Positions 22,900-34,045 of a stretch of DNA of 64,000 bases are shown here, piece after piece; the stretch's first letter is position 1, and each line of letters begins with the position of its first letter. The DNA is taken from the NCBI RefSeq assembly GCF_010015585.1, contig NW_022985068.1, positions 774,123 through 838,122 on the forward strand. Reading direction: 5' to 3'. A program made the translations under genes and the position numbers. The notes beneath the pieces were generated by a model. The model saw only the letters and a list, made by a program, of their open reading frames with translations, did not search any database and was not told the origin of the DNA. This stretch comes from Eremomyces bilateralis CBS 781.70 (Eukaryota > Ascomycota > Dothideomycetes > Eremomycetales > Eremomycetaceae).

Positions 22900-23199
22900 T
22901 GTGGTCTGTGATCTGATATTGGGATATATTAGTACGACTGGATACCAATTTGAGCGATTTTTCTGGAGGAGTCTCGGACTGGCTTAAGGTTCTTAGTTGC
23001 CTTTGGAGGAGTGCGAATTAGAGGTATATGGGACGGACGCCACAGGTCTGCTTGGCTGGGCACCTATGATCCTGCAGTCGGTTTTGTAGCCGAATTCATA
23101 CTCGCATAATCATAATCTAATCCATGACTCATGACGCTGATCCAAAGGTGTATCCGAAAACCCAAAATGGACTCAAAAGCATCCGAAAAGTCTACTTGA
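22900..23199. other. Convergent intergenic spacer
   Basis: This is the 3' ends of the GH128 gene and of SLX4. No other feature was seen. Confidence 0.5.
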
Positions 23200-25857
23200 T
23201 CAGAGCTGCTTGCGGTTCCACCGCTGCTTCTCCCGCCAAATGCAGCATACGCTCCGCTCTTCGCACCATTTCTGCACCATCCACGCCTTCAACTTCACCT
23301 CCTTTAGTTTCGCCGCTTGTCTCTGGGAACCATATGGCCCCGTTTGGGCCTCAGCTGGCATCTCGGCCTTGGCAAGTCCCTCGTCACGAAGCCAATCTGC
23401 AAGATCCTCGATGATAATCGGCTCATACATCATGATGCGTTCATGCCACGAGAATGGCCGAGGATCATCTTCTGTGTCCCTCTCCGGTGCTGTCGAAGCT
23501 TTCACTCTCCTCGTGATCTCCGGGAACAGCGTCGCTCGGAGATGATCTACCCACTTCAAGAAAGCCGCGTCTGTCCCCTCTGTCGTAGTAAGAACAAATT
23601 CACCCACAGCTTCCACATCGGCTGGTTGGAGATAGCCAGTTTGCCGACCGGCCGCGCTGCCAGAGACGAGTTGCAGCTCCGCTCCCTTCTTAGGAGGGGG
23701 ATTCCTCCGCGGCGGTGACGGGGTAGAGCCTTCTTCGGAGTCGCAAATATCCTCAATGGGCAAAAATACATCTTCGTCATTAACGATTGTGGCCTCCGTG
23801 GTATTATTTAGACGACCTCTTCCTTTCTTGGCAGGAGAGGTAGAGAGCAGGCGTGCCTGACTCAAGTGAGCATCAGGTCGTGGGTATGTTGGCCGGACTG
23901 ATGAATGTCTTGACGGAAAGGCAAACGGCCCTTCGCTGCTGATCGATGACCTTGGAGGTGTCGTACCATCGGAGGATATTGTGATAGCGCTCGACTTTAA
24001 CCCGATATTAGATGACCCGGCGCCAGCAAGGCTTTCCCGTAGAGAAGTGTCTGTTTTTGAATCCATTGAGGTTGTCTGGGGCTCGTCGCGCATCAGCCGG
24101 TCGATATCGACCCACTCGTCCTCTCCAGACTTCGGCAATGAGGTCTGTGTGTTCTGCTTTAGATCCGCTTCGGAAGAGCCGCGTCTGGGTCCGGACAGAC
24201 CTAGTGACTCTGACCAGCTCGGGAAGCCAGACACCTTGGTAGAAACAGGCTCTTCCTCGAGCGACATGTCAGCGTCATATTCATTTTCCCGTGCCCCCGC
24301 TGCCCATAGGTTCCTGCTTGGGCCGGAGACTGATCTCCGGAAGCGACTTTTAGGCGGAGACGTCCGGCGAACGGGGGGTGCATCACGCTCCGACTCTCGC
24401 ATTGCCTGGATGATTTGCCGTGTAAAGGTAGGCGATTCATCGGCAGCCAACTGACTCGCCGTTCCGAAGAGGATATTTTGTTGGTGAAGCCGTTCCGCGA
24501 CAGTTTTGGGTGATACGAGCTTCGGCTTCGCGACCTTTGTGGCCTTTTTCTTTGGTTCGGTATTCTTCTTCCGCTTCGAAGTGATGGTAGCATTGGTCTT
24601 AGGCAGCTTGCCGGTTTTCTTCCTTTTTGTTGCTTTGGAGGGCGGTTTGGGCTCTGGATTTTGGCCGGCTTGAAGTACGTTGCAGATAGACTGCATGGCC
24701 GCTTGTTCAATCGGTGGTTGCTCAGGCTCCAATCGGTAATGTGCTGTTGCAATCTCCGTGATTGTCCGAACGCCTTTCTTTTTCTTTGCAGGTGCTACCT
24801 GTGGCGGTTTAGGTTCGGGGATAGGCACTGGAACAGGCGCTGGGGGAGACTCGCTGACTGGAGTGTTTAAGGGTTGCACCAGCTATGAAGTAGTTAGTAT
24901 GCAAACTCTCATCTTGGATTGTGGGATAAATACCTCTATCCGTCGTCGCTTCGTTAGAGCTTCACCGCCAACGTCGGACTTACTCAAGACCGTGGCATCT
25001 GCTTCGGCATATGCGAATCTGTCCAAAAAGCTGGAGATGTCCGTTGCAGGGCGTGGAGAAACACTGCCACTCAGAATATCCCGATCTACATCACCCTGAA
25101 GTTCTGAGTGCTTTGGAGGGGTCCAGTTTGATTTCCGGGAGACAGCCCGTGATAAATCTGCCGTATTAATATTTTCTGGCGACGTTCGCCGTGAATGGGC
25201 CTGTATTGCGGCCGGTGAAAAGTATTCTGAACGCTCCCTCGAGCTCTTGCGCCGCCTCTCCTTCCTGGGCCTAGAAGACGGCTTCATCTTGTTGTCATTG
25301 GCATCTCGAGGCGGCAGATCTGGTCTCTCTAGCGGGTCGTGATCCTCGATTGTTCCTAACGGCGTGGCGGTCTTGTCCAGTTCAGTGCCGAGTGAAAGTT
25401 CTACTCCCTTGAGAACAGAATCATTACATTCGTCGCTCTTCCTCTTTGGCACCCGCTTTGGACGGGGGTGATATTCCCCATTAGGGTTTGCCTCCTGAAC
25501 CTTCAAGTTCTGCTTCTTGGTCCGTTTTTGAGATCGATCCGGCTTTCTCTTGGTGTTTGTGTTTTCCGTATCGGATGGAACCTCCCAGACATCCACCTCC
25601 TTCGGCTTAAGAGTATAAACTCCATCCTTGACAAGTTTTGCGACGCTGGTGAAGCCGGTGATCGCATCGTCCGGTATCTGTGCAGCTTGCGATCCGCTTC
25701 TAAGCGGGGTTTTCTTCGGCTTCGTCTGATGAATCACCTCAAAGAGTGAAGGAAGGTCGTCTGATGATGGCTCGCCATATTTCGGCCGGTTCGCTTTGCG
25801 ACTGTCTGTTGGATCTCTTGGGGAAGAGGACAGGATTACGAGGTCGAAGGCAGACAT
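23200..25857 (-). CDS. Structure-specific endonuclease subunit SLX4
   Basis: SLX4 is the scaffold partner of the SLX1 nuclease. The complex cuts branched DNA (Holliday junctions, 5' flaps) during replication repair and recombination in the nucleus. Two exons, 25857-24934 and 24882-23200, joined by a 51-bp phase-0 intron (branch TACTAAC), give 868 residues. The protein is mostly disordered and basic or Ser-rich (many KRRR, SSP and PPK stretches), as in fungal SLX4. The conserved C-terminal SLX1-binding domain runs from about residue 735: VLTTTEGTDAAFLKWVDHLR, then SWHERIMMYEPIIIEDLADW, then KAWMVQKWCEERSVCC..R at about 840. A SAP-like basic region precedes it. The start ATG gives MSAFDLVILSSSP, typical of the family. 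It is divergently arranged with the AIR synthetase gene. Confidence 0.9.
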
Positions 25858-26283
25858 TCGGGTTGAAAATTGCGAGCAACGTACAACCGCCCGCGAGGAG
25901 AAGAGTCAAGGAATCATTGTTGGGAATCTTTTGGTTCCAATACTCCAGTACTCCTACTGTGAACGCATACACGCATCAATATCGGCTATGGTAGAGTTTA
26001 AGGAGCTGGGGCTGCATATGGCGCGCGACTTCGCGATTTGGTCAATGAAGGAAAACGCGATCCAACACGGGGTCACGTGACAGCGCTATCGGGCGTCACT
26101 TTCTGCTGGAAGCTCAACAGCTTCGAAAATTTCTCTTGGGAAGCACGATAGCTCCCACGTATGAAAATCATGGTAAACATTCTATGTCCAATTTCTCATT
26201 GAAAGCCTTGATAGACCCCTTCTTCAGTACCGACATTACTTGGAAAGCTCCTACTTAACTACAGGTCGGATACAACTGCGAAA
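25858..26283. promoter_or_regulatory. Bidirectional promoter region SLX4 / AIR synthetase
   Basis: A 426-bp shared upstream region between two divergent start codons. It contains a perfect palindrome GTCACGTGAC at 26072-26081, the classic bHLH (Cbf1-type) CACGTG site. A possible 5' UTR splice acceptor (CTTAACTACAG) lies just before the AIR synthetase ATG. Confidence 0.5.
26072..26081. promoter_or_regulatory. GTCACGTGAC palindrome (bHLH site)
   Basis: A perfect 10-bp palindrome with the core CACGTG, 203 bp upstream of the AIR synthetase ATG and 215 bp upstream of the SLX4 ATG. It matches the Cbf1/Cpf1-type consensus RTCACRTGA. Confidence 0.5.
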
Positions 26284-27372
26284 ATGGCAAACACCAAACC
26301 TTCCGACGACACCCCACTCACATACGCCGCCTCTGGTGTTTCAATCTCATCGGGGAACGACCTTGTTCGCCTCATCAAACCAATTGTTGCGTCCACTGCT
26401 CAGCCTGGAACGACCTCGTCAATTGGTGGCTTTGGCGGTGTCTTTTCTCTACACGATGCAGGCTTTCCTGGCGCACCAACCCTCGTTTCCGGCATCGATG
26501 GCATCGGCACCAAAGTCAAGATTGCGTTTGCATTGGGGAAGCACGATACTGTGGGCATTGACTTGGTAGCGATGAACGTCAATGACCTGGTGGTTCAAGG
26601 CGCGAGGCCTCTGTTCTTCCTCGATTACTATGCGTGTGGAGAACTGAAGGTTCAAGATACCGTGGAATTCGTCCGAGGTGTCGCTGAGGGATGTCGTCAG
26701 TCAGGAGCGTCATTGGTAGGAGGTGAGACGGCCGAAATGCCGGGCGTTTACACCAAGGGTGAATATGATGCTGCTGGCTGTGCCGTTGGTGCTCTGCCGC
26801 ATGGCGCTAAGGTCCTTCCCGACATCAACTCCATGAGATCTGAGGATGTGCTACTCGGTCTGGGTAGCAGCGGCTTGCACAGCAATGGGTTCAGCTTGGT
26901 TCGCAAGATTGTCGAAAGAGCTGGCTTGAATTATTCCGACCCCGCTCCCTGGGACCAAAGCACGACCGTGGGTGCGAGTCTACTAACGCCGACCAAAATC
27001 TATGTGAAAAGTCTACTGAAGGCCGTCGATGCCGGGGCCATCAAAGGCATGGCGCATATCACCGGGGGCGGGCTTGTTGAAAACATTCCGAGGATGTTGC
27101 CAAAGACGCTGGAAGCAGTGGTCGATGCCGCGTCGTACCCTGTCCCACCGGAGATGCAATGGCTGAAGAAGACTGGTCAGATCGAGGATACCGAGTTCGC
27201 AAGAGTCTGGAACACTGGCATTGGCATGGTACTCGTTGTGGACTCGAGCGATGCCAAGAAGACGATCAAAATCTTGGAGGCCGAAGGCGAAAAGGTATAC
27301 ACGGTCGGCCGCCTCGCAGACAGGACGTCACCCGACGGCTGTGTTGTCCAGAATATGTCAGCCTGGAGTTGA
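26284..27372 (+). CDS. Phosphoribosylformylglycinamidine cyclo-ligase (AIR synthetase), standalone
   Basis: Converts FGAM to AIR with ATP in de novo purine synthesis; cytosolic. A single exon of 362 residues. The PurM family hallmarks are present in order: LTYAASGVSISSGNDLV (about 13-29), SIGGFGGVFSL, VSGIDGIGTKVKIAF, the VGIDLVAMNVNDLVVQGARP block, GGETAEMPGVY, LGLGSSGLHSNGFSLVR, LLTPTKIYVK, HITGGGLVENIPRMLP and FARVWNTGIGMVLVV. No domain appears lost. It is unusual in that the yeast (ADE5,7) and animal enzymes fuse this domain behind GAR synthetase, whereas here the gene starts directly with the AIRS domain and SLX4 sits divergently upstream. It could be the sole AIRS of the cell or a second copy beside a fused enzyme. 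The start ATG is at 26284, after a purine-rich leader. Confidence 0.92.
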   Translation: MANTKPSDDTPLTYAASGVSISSGNDLVRLIKPIVASTAQPGTTSSIGGFGGVFSLHDAGFPGAPTLVSGIDGIGTKVKIAFALGKHDTVGIDLVAMNVNDLVVQGARPLFFLDYYACGELKVQDTVEFVRGVAEGCRQSGASLVGGETAEMPGVYTKGEYDAAGCAVGALPHGAKVLPDINSMRSEDVLLGLGSSGLHSNGFSLVRKIVERAGLNYSDPAPWDQSTTVGASLLTPTKIYVKSLLKAVDAGAIKGMAHITGGGLVENIPRMLPKTLEAVVDAASYPVPPEMQWLKKTGQIEDTEFARVWNTGIGMVLVVDSSDAKKTIKILEAEGEKVYTVGRLADRTSPDGCVVQNMSAWS

Positions 27373-27825
27373 GCGCTGCCACCTGGCGTGCGTGGCCAAT
27401 ACAATATGGCCCATATTACTGCAGATGATTTAATTCATGAGCTAGCATGTACGTATCATCCTTTTCCGCTTGAGTGCGCTTTTGTCGATGCAACGAACCG
27501 CAACATCCTGTATACTGCCGCTTGCCTAAATCAAGCTTCCTCACAGAACAGCGCGCTCCAGGTACGTCTTGTGCTTTGGACGTTGCTGGTGGCAGTCATG
27601 GTGCAGATATTAGTTTATCTCTTGTTGCAAGATTGGACAACGGACGGTCATAGTGCGCAAGCTTTCCGGTCATCACTGATCTAGAAGTTTGAGCCTCCAA
27701 GAGTCCTACATTTTCAACAAACTTCCTCCCACTTTGCTTAGTAACAATTTGTTATCTTGCTTCCTTTCTCTTCCTTGGGACAAGTCTGAGACCTTTCTGA
27801 CTTTTGGATAGGGCGAGACGCCGTT
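27373..27825. other. Convergent spacer between AIR synthetase and malic enzyme
   Basis: A 98-codon open frame on the plus strand (27388-27684) begins with GTG and has one hydrophobic stretch. I do not support it as a gene. The rest looks like 3' UTR sequence. Confidence 0.4.
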
Positions 27826-29815
27826 CTATTTGGCTAAGCGGCCGGATGCTGCAATACCTAACTCCCCTCTGGCTCTTGAATCCGCTTCATTAGGATCAAC
27901 GAACTTCAACGAACGATAACGCGCATCCCACATCTGCTCACGAATCCACTCTTCAAGCTCGTCATCGCTCTCCGGAATGTTCTCCACTTGGGCCAGCCCC
28001 TCCTTAACAGCCGCTTTGATGACTGCTCTTGCGATTTGGACACTGATCTCCCTAACATCTGTGACATCAGGCAATAGGGCAGCTTTGGGGTTCTTTAAAG
28101 CCGGCGCTTGTGCTGCCAATGCCTTGGTTGCTGCAACAAGTAAAGACGGCGGCATCAGTTTCGTCCGGCACAACACGGCACCGAGTCCGATTCCTGGGAA
28201 TACCGTGGAATTGTTACATTCCGCTGTAGCCGTTAGCTAGGGACAGCTTGGTATTGCAAACGACGTACCGATTTCCAACTTCTCCCCATCATACTCCACT
28301 GGCGGGAATGGGCTGCCTGTGGCGACGAGGGCTTTCCCATCCGTCCATTTATAGAGATCCTCTGGCCGTGCTTCGTGAAGTTTCGTCGGGTTGCTAAGCG
28401 GGAAAATGATGGGCCGTTCCACATGCTTCGCCATTGTCCGAATGACTTTCTCGGTGAACGCCCTGGGGTTCGTTGAGGTTCCAATTAACACATGCGGCTT
28501 CACCTCGTCGACCAAGGATGCGAGGTCTTTCCTCTCCTTGTTTTCCCATTCCTTGTCGTCCCGTGCATATGTCAGTTGCGCCTCTGTGAGATGCTTTTTA
28601 TCGGATGTGAGCAGAAGTCCGGGCTTATCGACACACCAGATGTGTTGCGATGCCTCTTCACGAGAAATGGAGCCTTCTTGGGCAATTACATCCCGGAGTT
28701 GGTCCGAGATTCCCATTCCAGCACTTCCAGCCCCAAATATCATTATTCGAAGATCGGCCAACTTTATGTCGCTGACATGTGCTGCGGCCATGATTGCGGC
28801 TAACGTGACGCATCCTGTGCCTTGAACATCGTCGTTGAAACACGCAATCCGAGGCTGGTACTTGTCCAAGATTCTCCGCGCGTTCGCAAGACCGAAGTCT
28901 TCGAAGTGGATATATGCCTTTGGATATCGGTTTCGAACCGCTTGCACAAACTGGTCCACGAACGAGTCATATCTCTCCCCCCGAATTCGAGACTTCCGCA
29001 AACCGAGGTATAAGTCATCCTCTAGAAGCGTCTTGTTATCCGTGCCGCAGTCCAATACTACCGGCAATGTTCGGGACGGGTGGATGCCAGCACAGAGTGT
29101 GTATAGGACAAGTTTCGCGATGGATATCAGAATGGCTCCGGAGCCCTGGTCGCCGACCCCCAGAATCTGCTCTCCATCACTGACAACCACGACATCGATG
29201 TCGTCCGGATCGCCCCACTGCTTGATGTTATCATCAATCCGATCTTGGTCGTCGATGTTCAGAAAGCAGCCTTGCGGTCGGCGAAACAGCCTCGAGTAGT
29301 TCTCAATCGCCTCGCCTTCTGTAGGCGTATAGATCACCGAGAACATCTCTTTTAGATTGTCATGGAGAAGCCTGTAGTACAGCACTTCACTCTGCTCTTT
29401 CATACTGGTCATGAAGGTGTTTTTGGCAATATCGGATGGACGGCTCGAATATTGCTCATAAGCACGCGCGACCTGCTGCTCGAGGGTTTGGACATTCTGA
29501 GGCAGGAGACCGTACAGCTTGAATTCCTTCCTCTCGTCAGGGGGGAATGCCGAGCCTTTGTTGAAGTATGGCGATTTGAGCAGAGCCGCACCCTAGCAGC
29601 ATGGAATTAGCGACTACAAATCCGACTTGAATAAACAATAGAACGACATCTTCGTTGGGAAATTGCAGATATACGTGAATACAGGACACCATCACGTCCG
29701 CATTGAATTTCAAGCCAGGAACACTTACCGTCAAGGCACAGTTCAGAGGCCCAGATGTCGAGAGCGGCAAGTAGCCGAACTTGGGATTCTTTTCGGTCTT
29801 GTGAGGGGCATCCAT
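27826..29815 (-). CDS. NAD-dependent malic enzyme
   Basis: Oxidative decarboxylation of malate to pyruvate. Three exons on the minus strand: 29815-29729, 29592-28269 and 28223-27826, giving 602 residues. The introns are 136 and 45 bp. The first exon encodes MDAPHKTEKNPKFGYLPLST. Conserved parts are the catalytic Tyr in VIYTPTEGEAI (about residue 113), GVGDQGSGAILISIAKL with the catalytic Lys (about 189), the metal-binding FEDFGLANA (about 260), FNDDVQGTGCVTLAA, the dinucleotide fold GAGSAGMGI (about 311), and C-terminal ECNNSTVFPGIGLGAV spanning the third exon. The N-terminus is not arginine-rich, so mitochondrial import is not obvious. The enzyme could be cytosolic, or the true start could lie further upstream. 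The length fits eukaryotic malic enzymes. Confidence 0.93.
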
Positions 29816-30354
29816 AATTGATTATATTTAGTTATGCACTCTTGAGGGAACGAATTGGAATTTGCGTTTGTGATTGTCGTCACAACAGAAACCTTGAATT
29901 ACCAGTGTAGGCGTAGGGAGTAGCATCTACCTCATCCTGAGCATAAACAATACGATACGTCATCAGTAGCTTCACGTTGTCAACAGAAGGCACCAACAAG
30001 GCAAATATTCCTTACGGTAGAGAGGACTGCATGTGGACTGGATAGGCAGCATAGACAATATTATTTCTCAAGTTCTACAATTAATACCTAATATTAACCT
30101 TAATTCATTGATGGATCAATAGTTCGACACATCGATGTGTCGAGTTCTGATGTCAGCTTCCAGTTCAGTGCTAGCTCCCCACATCGGTGATGTCGTGATA
30201 TTCGTCTCGTTATCAACCGAGATCTGCGAGCTTGGTTTCACTGATTGCGTTTAATCCAAGGCAAGGCTCCTCAGGAATGGAGCTACGGGAAGAATACAAT
30301 ATACCGGTTTTGTCATATAGTGTACCGGTAGTTGTTTCGATTTAGTTTGGGATT
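29816..30354. promoter_or_regulatory. Bidirectional promoter region malic enzyme / M28 peptidase
   Basis: A 539-bp divergent spacer. It contains a 20-bp perfect palindrome (30124-30143) centred on CGACACATCGATGTGTCG. A pair of inverted ACCGGT-containing strings lies at about 30302-30332, just upstream of the peptidase start. No gene is seen. Confidence 0.45.
30124..30143. repeat. 20-bp perfect palindrome
   Basis: The palindrome TCGACACATCGATGTGTCGA lies in the divergent spacer between malic enzyme and the M28 peptidase. It could be a binding site for a dimeric factor or a cruciform-prone element. Confidence 0.6.
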
Positions 30355-32920
30355 ATGGGACAGCCTCACATCATGTCGTCCGACTCCCCCCCGAATGAGC
30401 AAACCCCGCTCATCACCATCGTTCACGTTGCTCCTCTTCGAAGACGATACCCTCACCAGCGACTTCGCCAGTTCTGCACCGGCCTGCTTTCTCTTGTCCT
30501 CATACTCTTCGTGGTCGCTTTCTTCTTGCTAGCGTTCGTCTTCGAGGATTGCAAGTCACCGAGGAGGTTGACGTTGAATGGGAAGCATCACCTACCATGT
30601 ATCCCACATCATCCATTCCGAGAAGGTAACGATATATTCCGCGTCGATGGCACCCAGAGTCTGCAAGACGGTCCTTCGACTTCGAGCATCAGCCAGACTG
30701 TCCTGTTCGATATCCTGAGCGAAACGCCAGACGAGCAGAAGGTGCGAGAGTGGAGCCAATATTACACCGCTGGACCGCACTTGGCAGGGAAGAATCTATC
30801 ACAAGCAGAGTGGACGAAGGATCGCTGGGTAGAGTTCGGAATACCACAAACCGAGATCGTGTCATACGATATCTACGTCAATTACCCGCGCGACCATCGT
30901 CTAGCGCTTCTCGAAAAAACCAAGTCCGGCAGCGATGAGGCAGCCGAATGGGGCGTCAAATACGAGGCCAGTTTGGAAGAAGATGTCCTAGACGAGGATG
31001 GAACTAGTGGGCTGAAGGATAGAATCCCCACGTTCCATGGATATAGCGCGAGCGGGAATGTGACGGGACAATACGTTTTCGCGAACTACGGCACGTACTC
31101 GGATTTCGAGGAGCTGCAGAACGCAAACGTCAGCCTGGAAGGAAAAATCGCATTGATCAAGTATGGAGGAATATTCCGGGGGTTGACGGTGAAACGGGGC
31201 CAAGAATTGGGCATGATCGGTGCTGTCCTATACAGCGACCCTGGTGACGATGGAGCGGTCACCGAGGAGAACGGCGAAGAGGCGTATCCGAATGGTCCGG
31301 CAAGAGAACCGAGCAGTGTTCAGCGGGGCAGCGTTCAATTCCTCAGTGAGTTTCGGACTACGACGCCCAAGGTCTGACTAACTAATTGACAAAGGTATAG
31401 CTCCCGGCGATCCGACGACGCCTGGCTACCCTTCGAAGCCAGGAGTACCACGCCTCCCAGCGAATGCTTCGACGCCCTCGATTCCCTCCATACCAATATC
31501 ATATCAGGATGCCCTCCCCCTCCTCAAAGCGCTCAACGGCCATGGCCCGAACGCGACCTCGTTCTCCGAACGCTGGCAACGTGGAGGGCTTGGCTACAAA
31601 GGCGTGGAATACAACGTCGGTCCCTCGCCGGCCCATCTGCAGCTCAACCTCGTCAATGATCAAGAATACGTTATTACGCCGATGTGGAACGTCATCGGAA
31701 TCATCAACGGCACGCTTCAAGACGAGGTGGTCATCCTCGGGAACCACCGTGATGCTTGGGTCGCTGGAGGTGCCGGCGATCCAAACAGCGGCTCCGCTGC
31801 CATGATCGAGGTCGTACGATCTTTTGGCAAAGCACTGGAGGCGGGCTGGAAGCCTCTCCGAACCATAGTTCTGGCGAGCTGGGACGGCGAAGAATATGGT
31901 CTCCTCGGCAGCACCGAGTGGGTCGAGGAATATCTTCCTTGGCTCAACAGCAGTGCAGTGGCGTATCTCAACGTGGATGTTGGGTCCTCTGGTCCGCATT
32001 TTAAGGCTGCTGCGGCGCCCCTGCTGAACCAAATCTTGGTCGAGGTGATAGAATCGGTTCAATCGCCAAACCAGACCGTCAAAGGGCAAACGGTTGCAGA
32101 CGTTTGGAATAAGAAGATCGCTACAATGGGCTCTGGAAGCGACTTCACAGCATTTCAAGATTTTGCTGGCATCCCTTCGATCGATATCGGGTTCAGTGCA
32201 GAACCCGGTTCGGCAATATATCATTACCAGTACGCAATTGTCCTCCATTTTTGTCTCAAACTATGGTGTACTAACCCGAATAGCTCCAATTACGATAGCT
32301 TCGACTGGATGGACCGCCTTGGAGACCCTGGCTGGCATTATCACGTCACAATTGCGAAAGTCTGGGCACTCCTTGCCGCTCGTATTGTTGAGAAGCCTGT
32401 GGTGGCCTTCAATGCCAAAGACTATGCCGAAGCACTGATCGGCTACCTCGACGGTGTCAAAAACCAAGTGTCGAATAGTACAGCACTTCAACTCGCCTTG
32501 TCGGAGGAAGGGTTTGAGGCCGAGCCGGCAACTCTCTTCCCTCGACTGACCGCAGCTTTGGATGTGTTGCTCACGGCGTCCGAGAGTCTCGATGCCAAAG
32601 CTGCAGTCCTAAAGGAGAAGCTCGGCCACGACATCCCCTGGTGGAAATGGTGGAAGAAGATCAAGCTTTACCACGCTATCCGGAAAGTGAACACAAAGTA
32701 CAAGCTCCTGGAGCGAAAGTTTCTCTACCAGGAGGGATTGGATGGCCGCCCTTGGTACAAGCACACGGTGTTTGCGCCGGGCTTGTGGACGGGATATTCC
32801 GGCGCCACCTTCCCAGGACTTGTTGAATCTATCGAGCAGGGTGATACTGAAAATCTCAGGAAGTGGGAGGGAATTTTGGCCGATGTCGTCAAGAAGGCAA
32901 TCGGGTGGCTGGAGAAGTAG
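30355..32920 (+). CDS. Type II membrane M28 zinc peptidase (glutamate carboxypeptidase II / Vps70-Tre2-like)
   Basis: Three exons, 30355-31345, 31401-32229 and 32284-32920, with introns of 55 and 54 bp, give 818 residues. A short cytosolic N-terminus is followed by one membrane anchor at about 42-63 (TGLLSLVLILFVVAFFLLAF). The luminal part has a PA domain (GYSASGNVTGQYVFANYG, GKIALIKYGG) and TPGDPTTPGYPS. The M28 catalytic domain has the metal ligands His446 (GNHRDAW), Asp457 (GDPNSGS), Glu494/Glu495 (SWDGEEYG, base plus ligand), Asp523 (LNVDVG) and His607 (YHYHSNYDS). A transferrin-receptor-like dimerisation domain ends the protein. All catalytic residues are present, so it should be active, probably in the vacuole or endomembrane system. 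The start used (MGQPHIMSSD) could also be the second ATG, seven codons on. Confidence 0.92.
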
Positions 32921-33217
32921 TCGGCGGTGAAGGCCAGCGGACGCAATATATGGAATATGGTTGATGATGGAATGTAGCAGGTAGGGATGCTTAGATTTCG
33001 TAACCGCAGTAATAGGTCCCTCGGGGTGTCATAAATGCTTCCAGTGTCGAACTCCCAGACTCCTCCCTTTCGTGCAACTTTCCGTGCCTTCCGAATGCCC
33101 ATAAGGTTAGCCAACCGTATACCTTGTTTCGTAAGACTAGATTCCAAAGACATTATAATCATGAACCGGTTTCCAATGCGCTCCTCAGCCTCTGGAATCC
33201 TACTTCACGGGAGCTTT
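32921..33217. other. Convergent spacer
   Basis: The 3' ends of the M28 peptidase and BRCT genes. No other feature was seen. Confidence 0.5.
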
Positions 33218-34015
33218 CTAGCCCGCCTGTTTCTTGGCGAAGATTCCATACACCCCCCCCTGAGCCTTCACCTCCTCTTTCAAGCCCGCAAAACGCGCTT
33301 CCGGCAACCTCTTTCCGGCCTTCAAGCTCTCGATGACCCATTCAACGGTCACGAATTTCACCAGTCCGACGCCTCGTGACCGTTTCATATCATGTTCGAT
33401 CTTTGTGGCCGCCAACCCTCCACCGCATCCGCGTTCTCGTGATGGGCGGCCAAGGATTACATGAGTGACCGATCGTCTCGCGAGTCCCATGGTCAGGTTT
33501 GCTCCATGCTGGACCAGGAGTTGTTTTAGCTTGTGGTCGGAGATTGTCGGGTACGTTGAGCCGTTGATGTAGATTTTGAGGGAGGAGAAAATTTGGGGAT
33601 GCTGGTGTTCGCTGTTTGACTTCGGTGGTAACTTGATAGTGCTGCCGAGACCAGTCTCTTTGCTTTTTCCAACTCCCGTCGGTGGCTCTTTTGAAGCATG
33701 CTTTTTCATCCGCCCTCCCATCGAATCAAGGATGCTGACTTGTCTCTTCCCCTTCGACGTCCCCGCAACATCATGATCTCGAACCTCATCTTTGCGATGG
33801 ACGCCTCGGAGCCCATCCAGCCTCCGGTCCGAGCCAGAGAATTGCAGGCCCAACTTCGCATCTCGGAGATCCCTCCAGTGAATAGAGTGTCCTACCTGAT
33901 TCTCGGCCGTTTGGTACCCACTCGAGCCTGAGTTCCAGGGTTCAAACACCTCCCGCGATGGTTGCGCAGCTCTCAAAGGCTGGAGAGATGAGAACTTTGG
34001 CTTTGAAGTCGGCAA
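33218..34015 (-). CDS. BRCT-domain protein
   Basis: A 265-codon open frame on the minus strand that extends a few codons further upstream (to about 34045) without an ATG. The true start is probably in a short upstream exon that I cannot place. The C-terminal half is one BRCT domain (about residues 140-250): IFSSLKIYINGSTYPTISDH, KLKQLLVQHGANLTMGL, VTHVILGRPS, AATKIEHDM, and VKFVTVEWVIESLKAGKRLP with the conserved Trp. The N-terminal half is disordered and basic (KGKRQVSILDSMGGRMKKHA). BRCT domains bind phosphopeptides in DNA-damage signalling, so a nuclear repair role is likely. The specific partner is unknown. Confidence 0.75.
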   Translation of the reverse strand: MPTSKPKFSSLQPLRAAQPSREVFEPWNSGSSGYQTAENQVGHSIHWRDLRDAKLGLQFSGSDRRLDGLRGVHRKDEVRDHDVAGTSKGKRQVSILDSMGGRMKKHASKEPPTGVGKSKETGLGSTIKLPPKSNSEHQHPQIFSSLKIYINGSTYPTISDHKLKQLLVQHGANLTMGLARRSVTHVILGRPSRERGCGGGLAATKIEHDMKRSRGVGLVKFVTVEWVIESLKAGKRLPEARFAGLKEEVKAQGGVYGIFAKKQAG

Positions 34016-34045
34016 GTAGTCGGATTGACTGCCTTCACCTGCGGT

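Noticed and set aside
27388-27684. 98-codon plus-strand frame with a hydrophobic stretch
   Set aside because: It starts at GTG, lies in a convergent 3' spacer, and has no domain or splice support.
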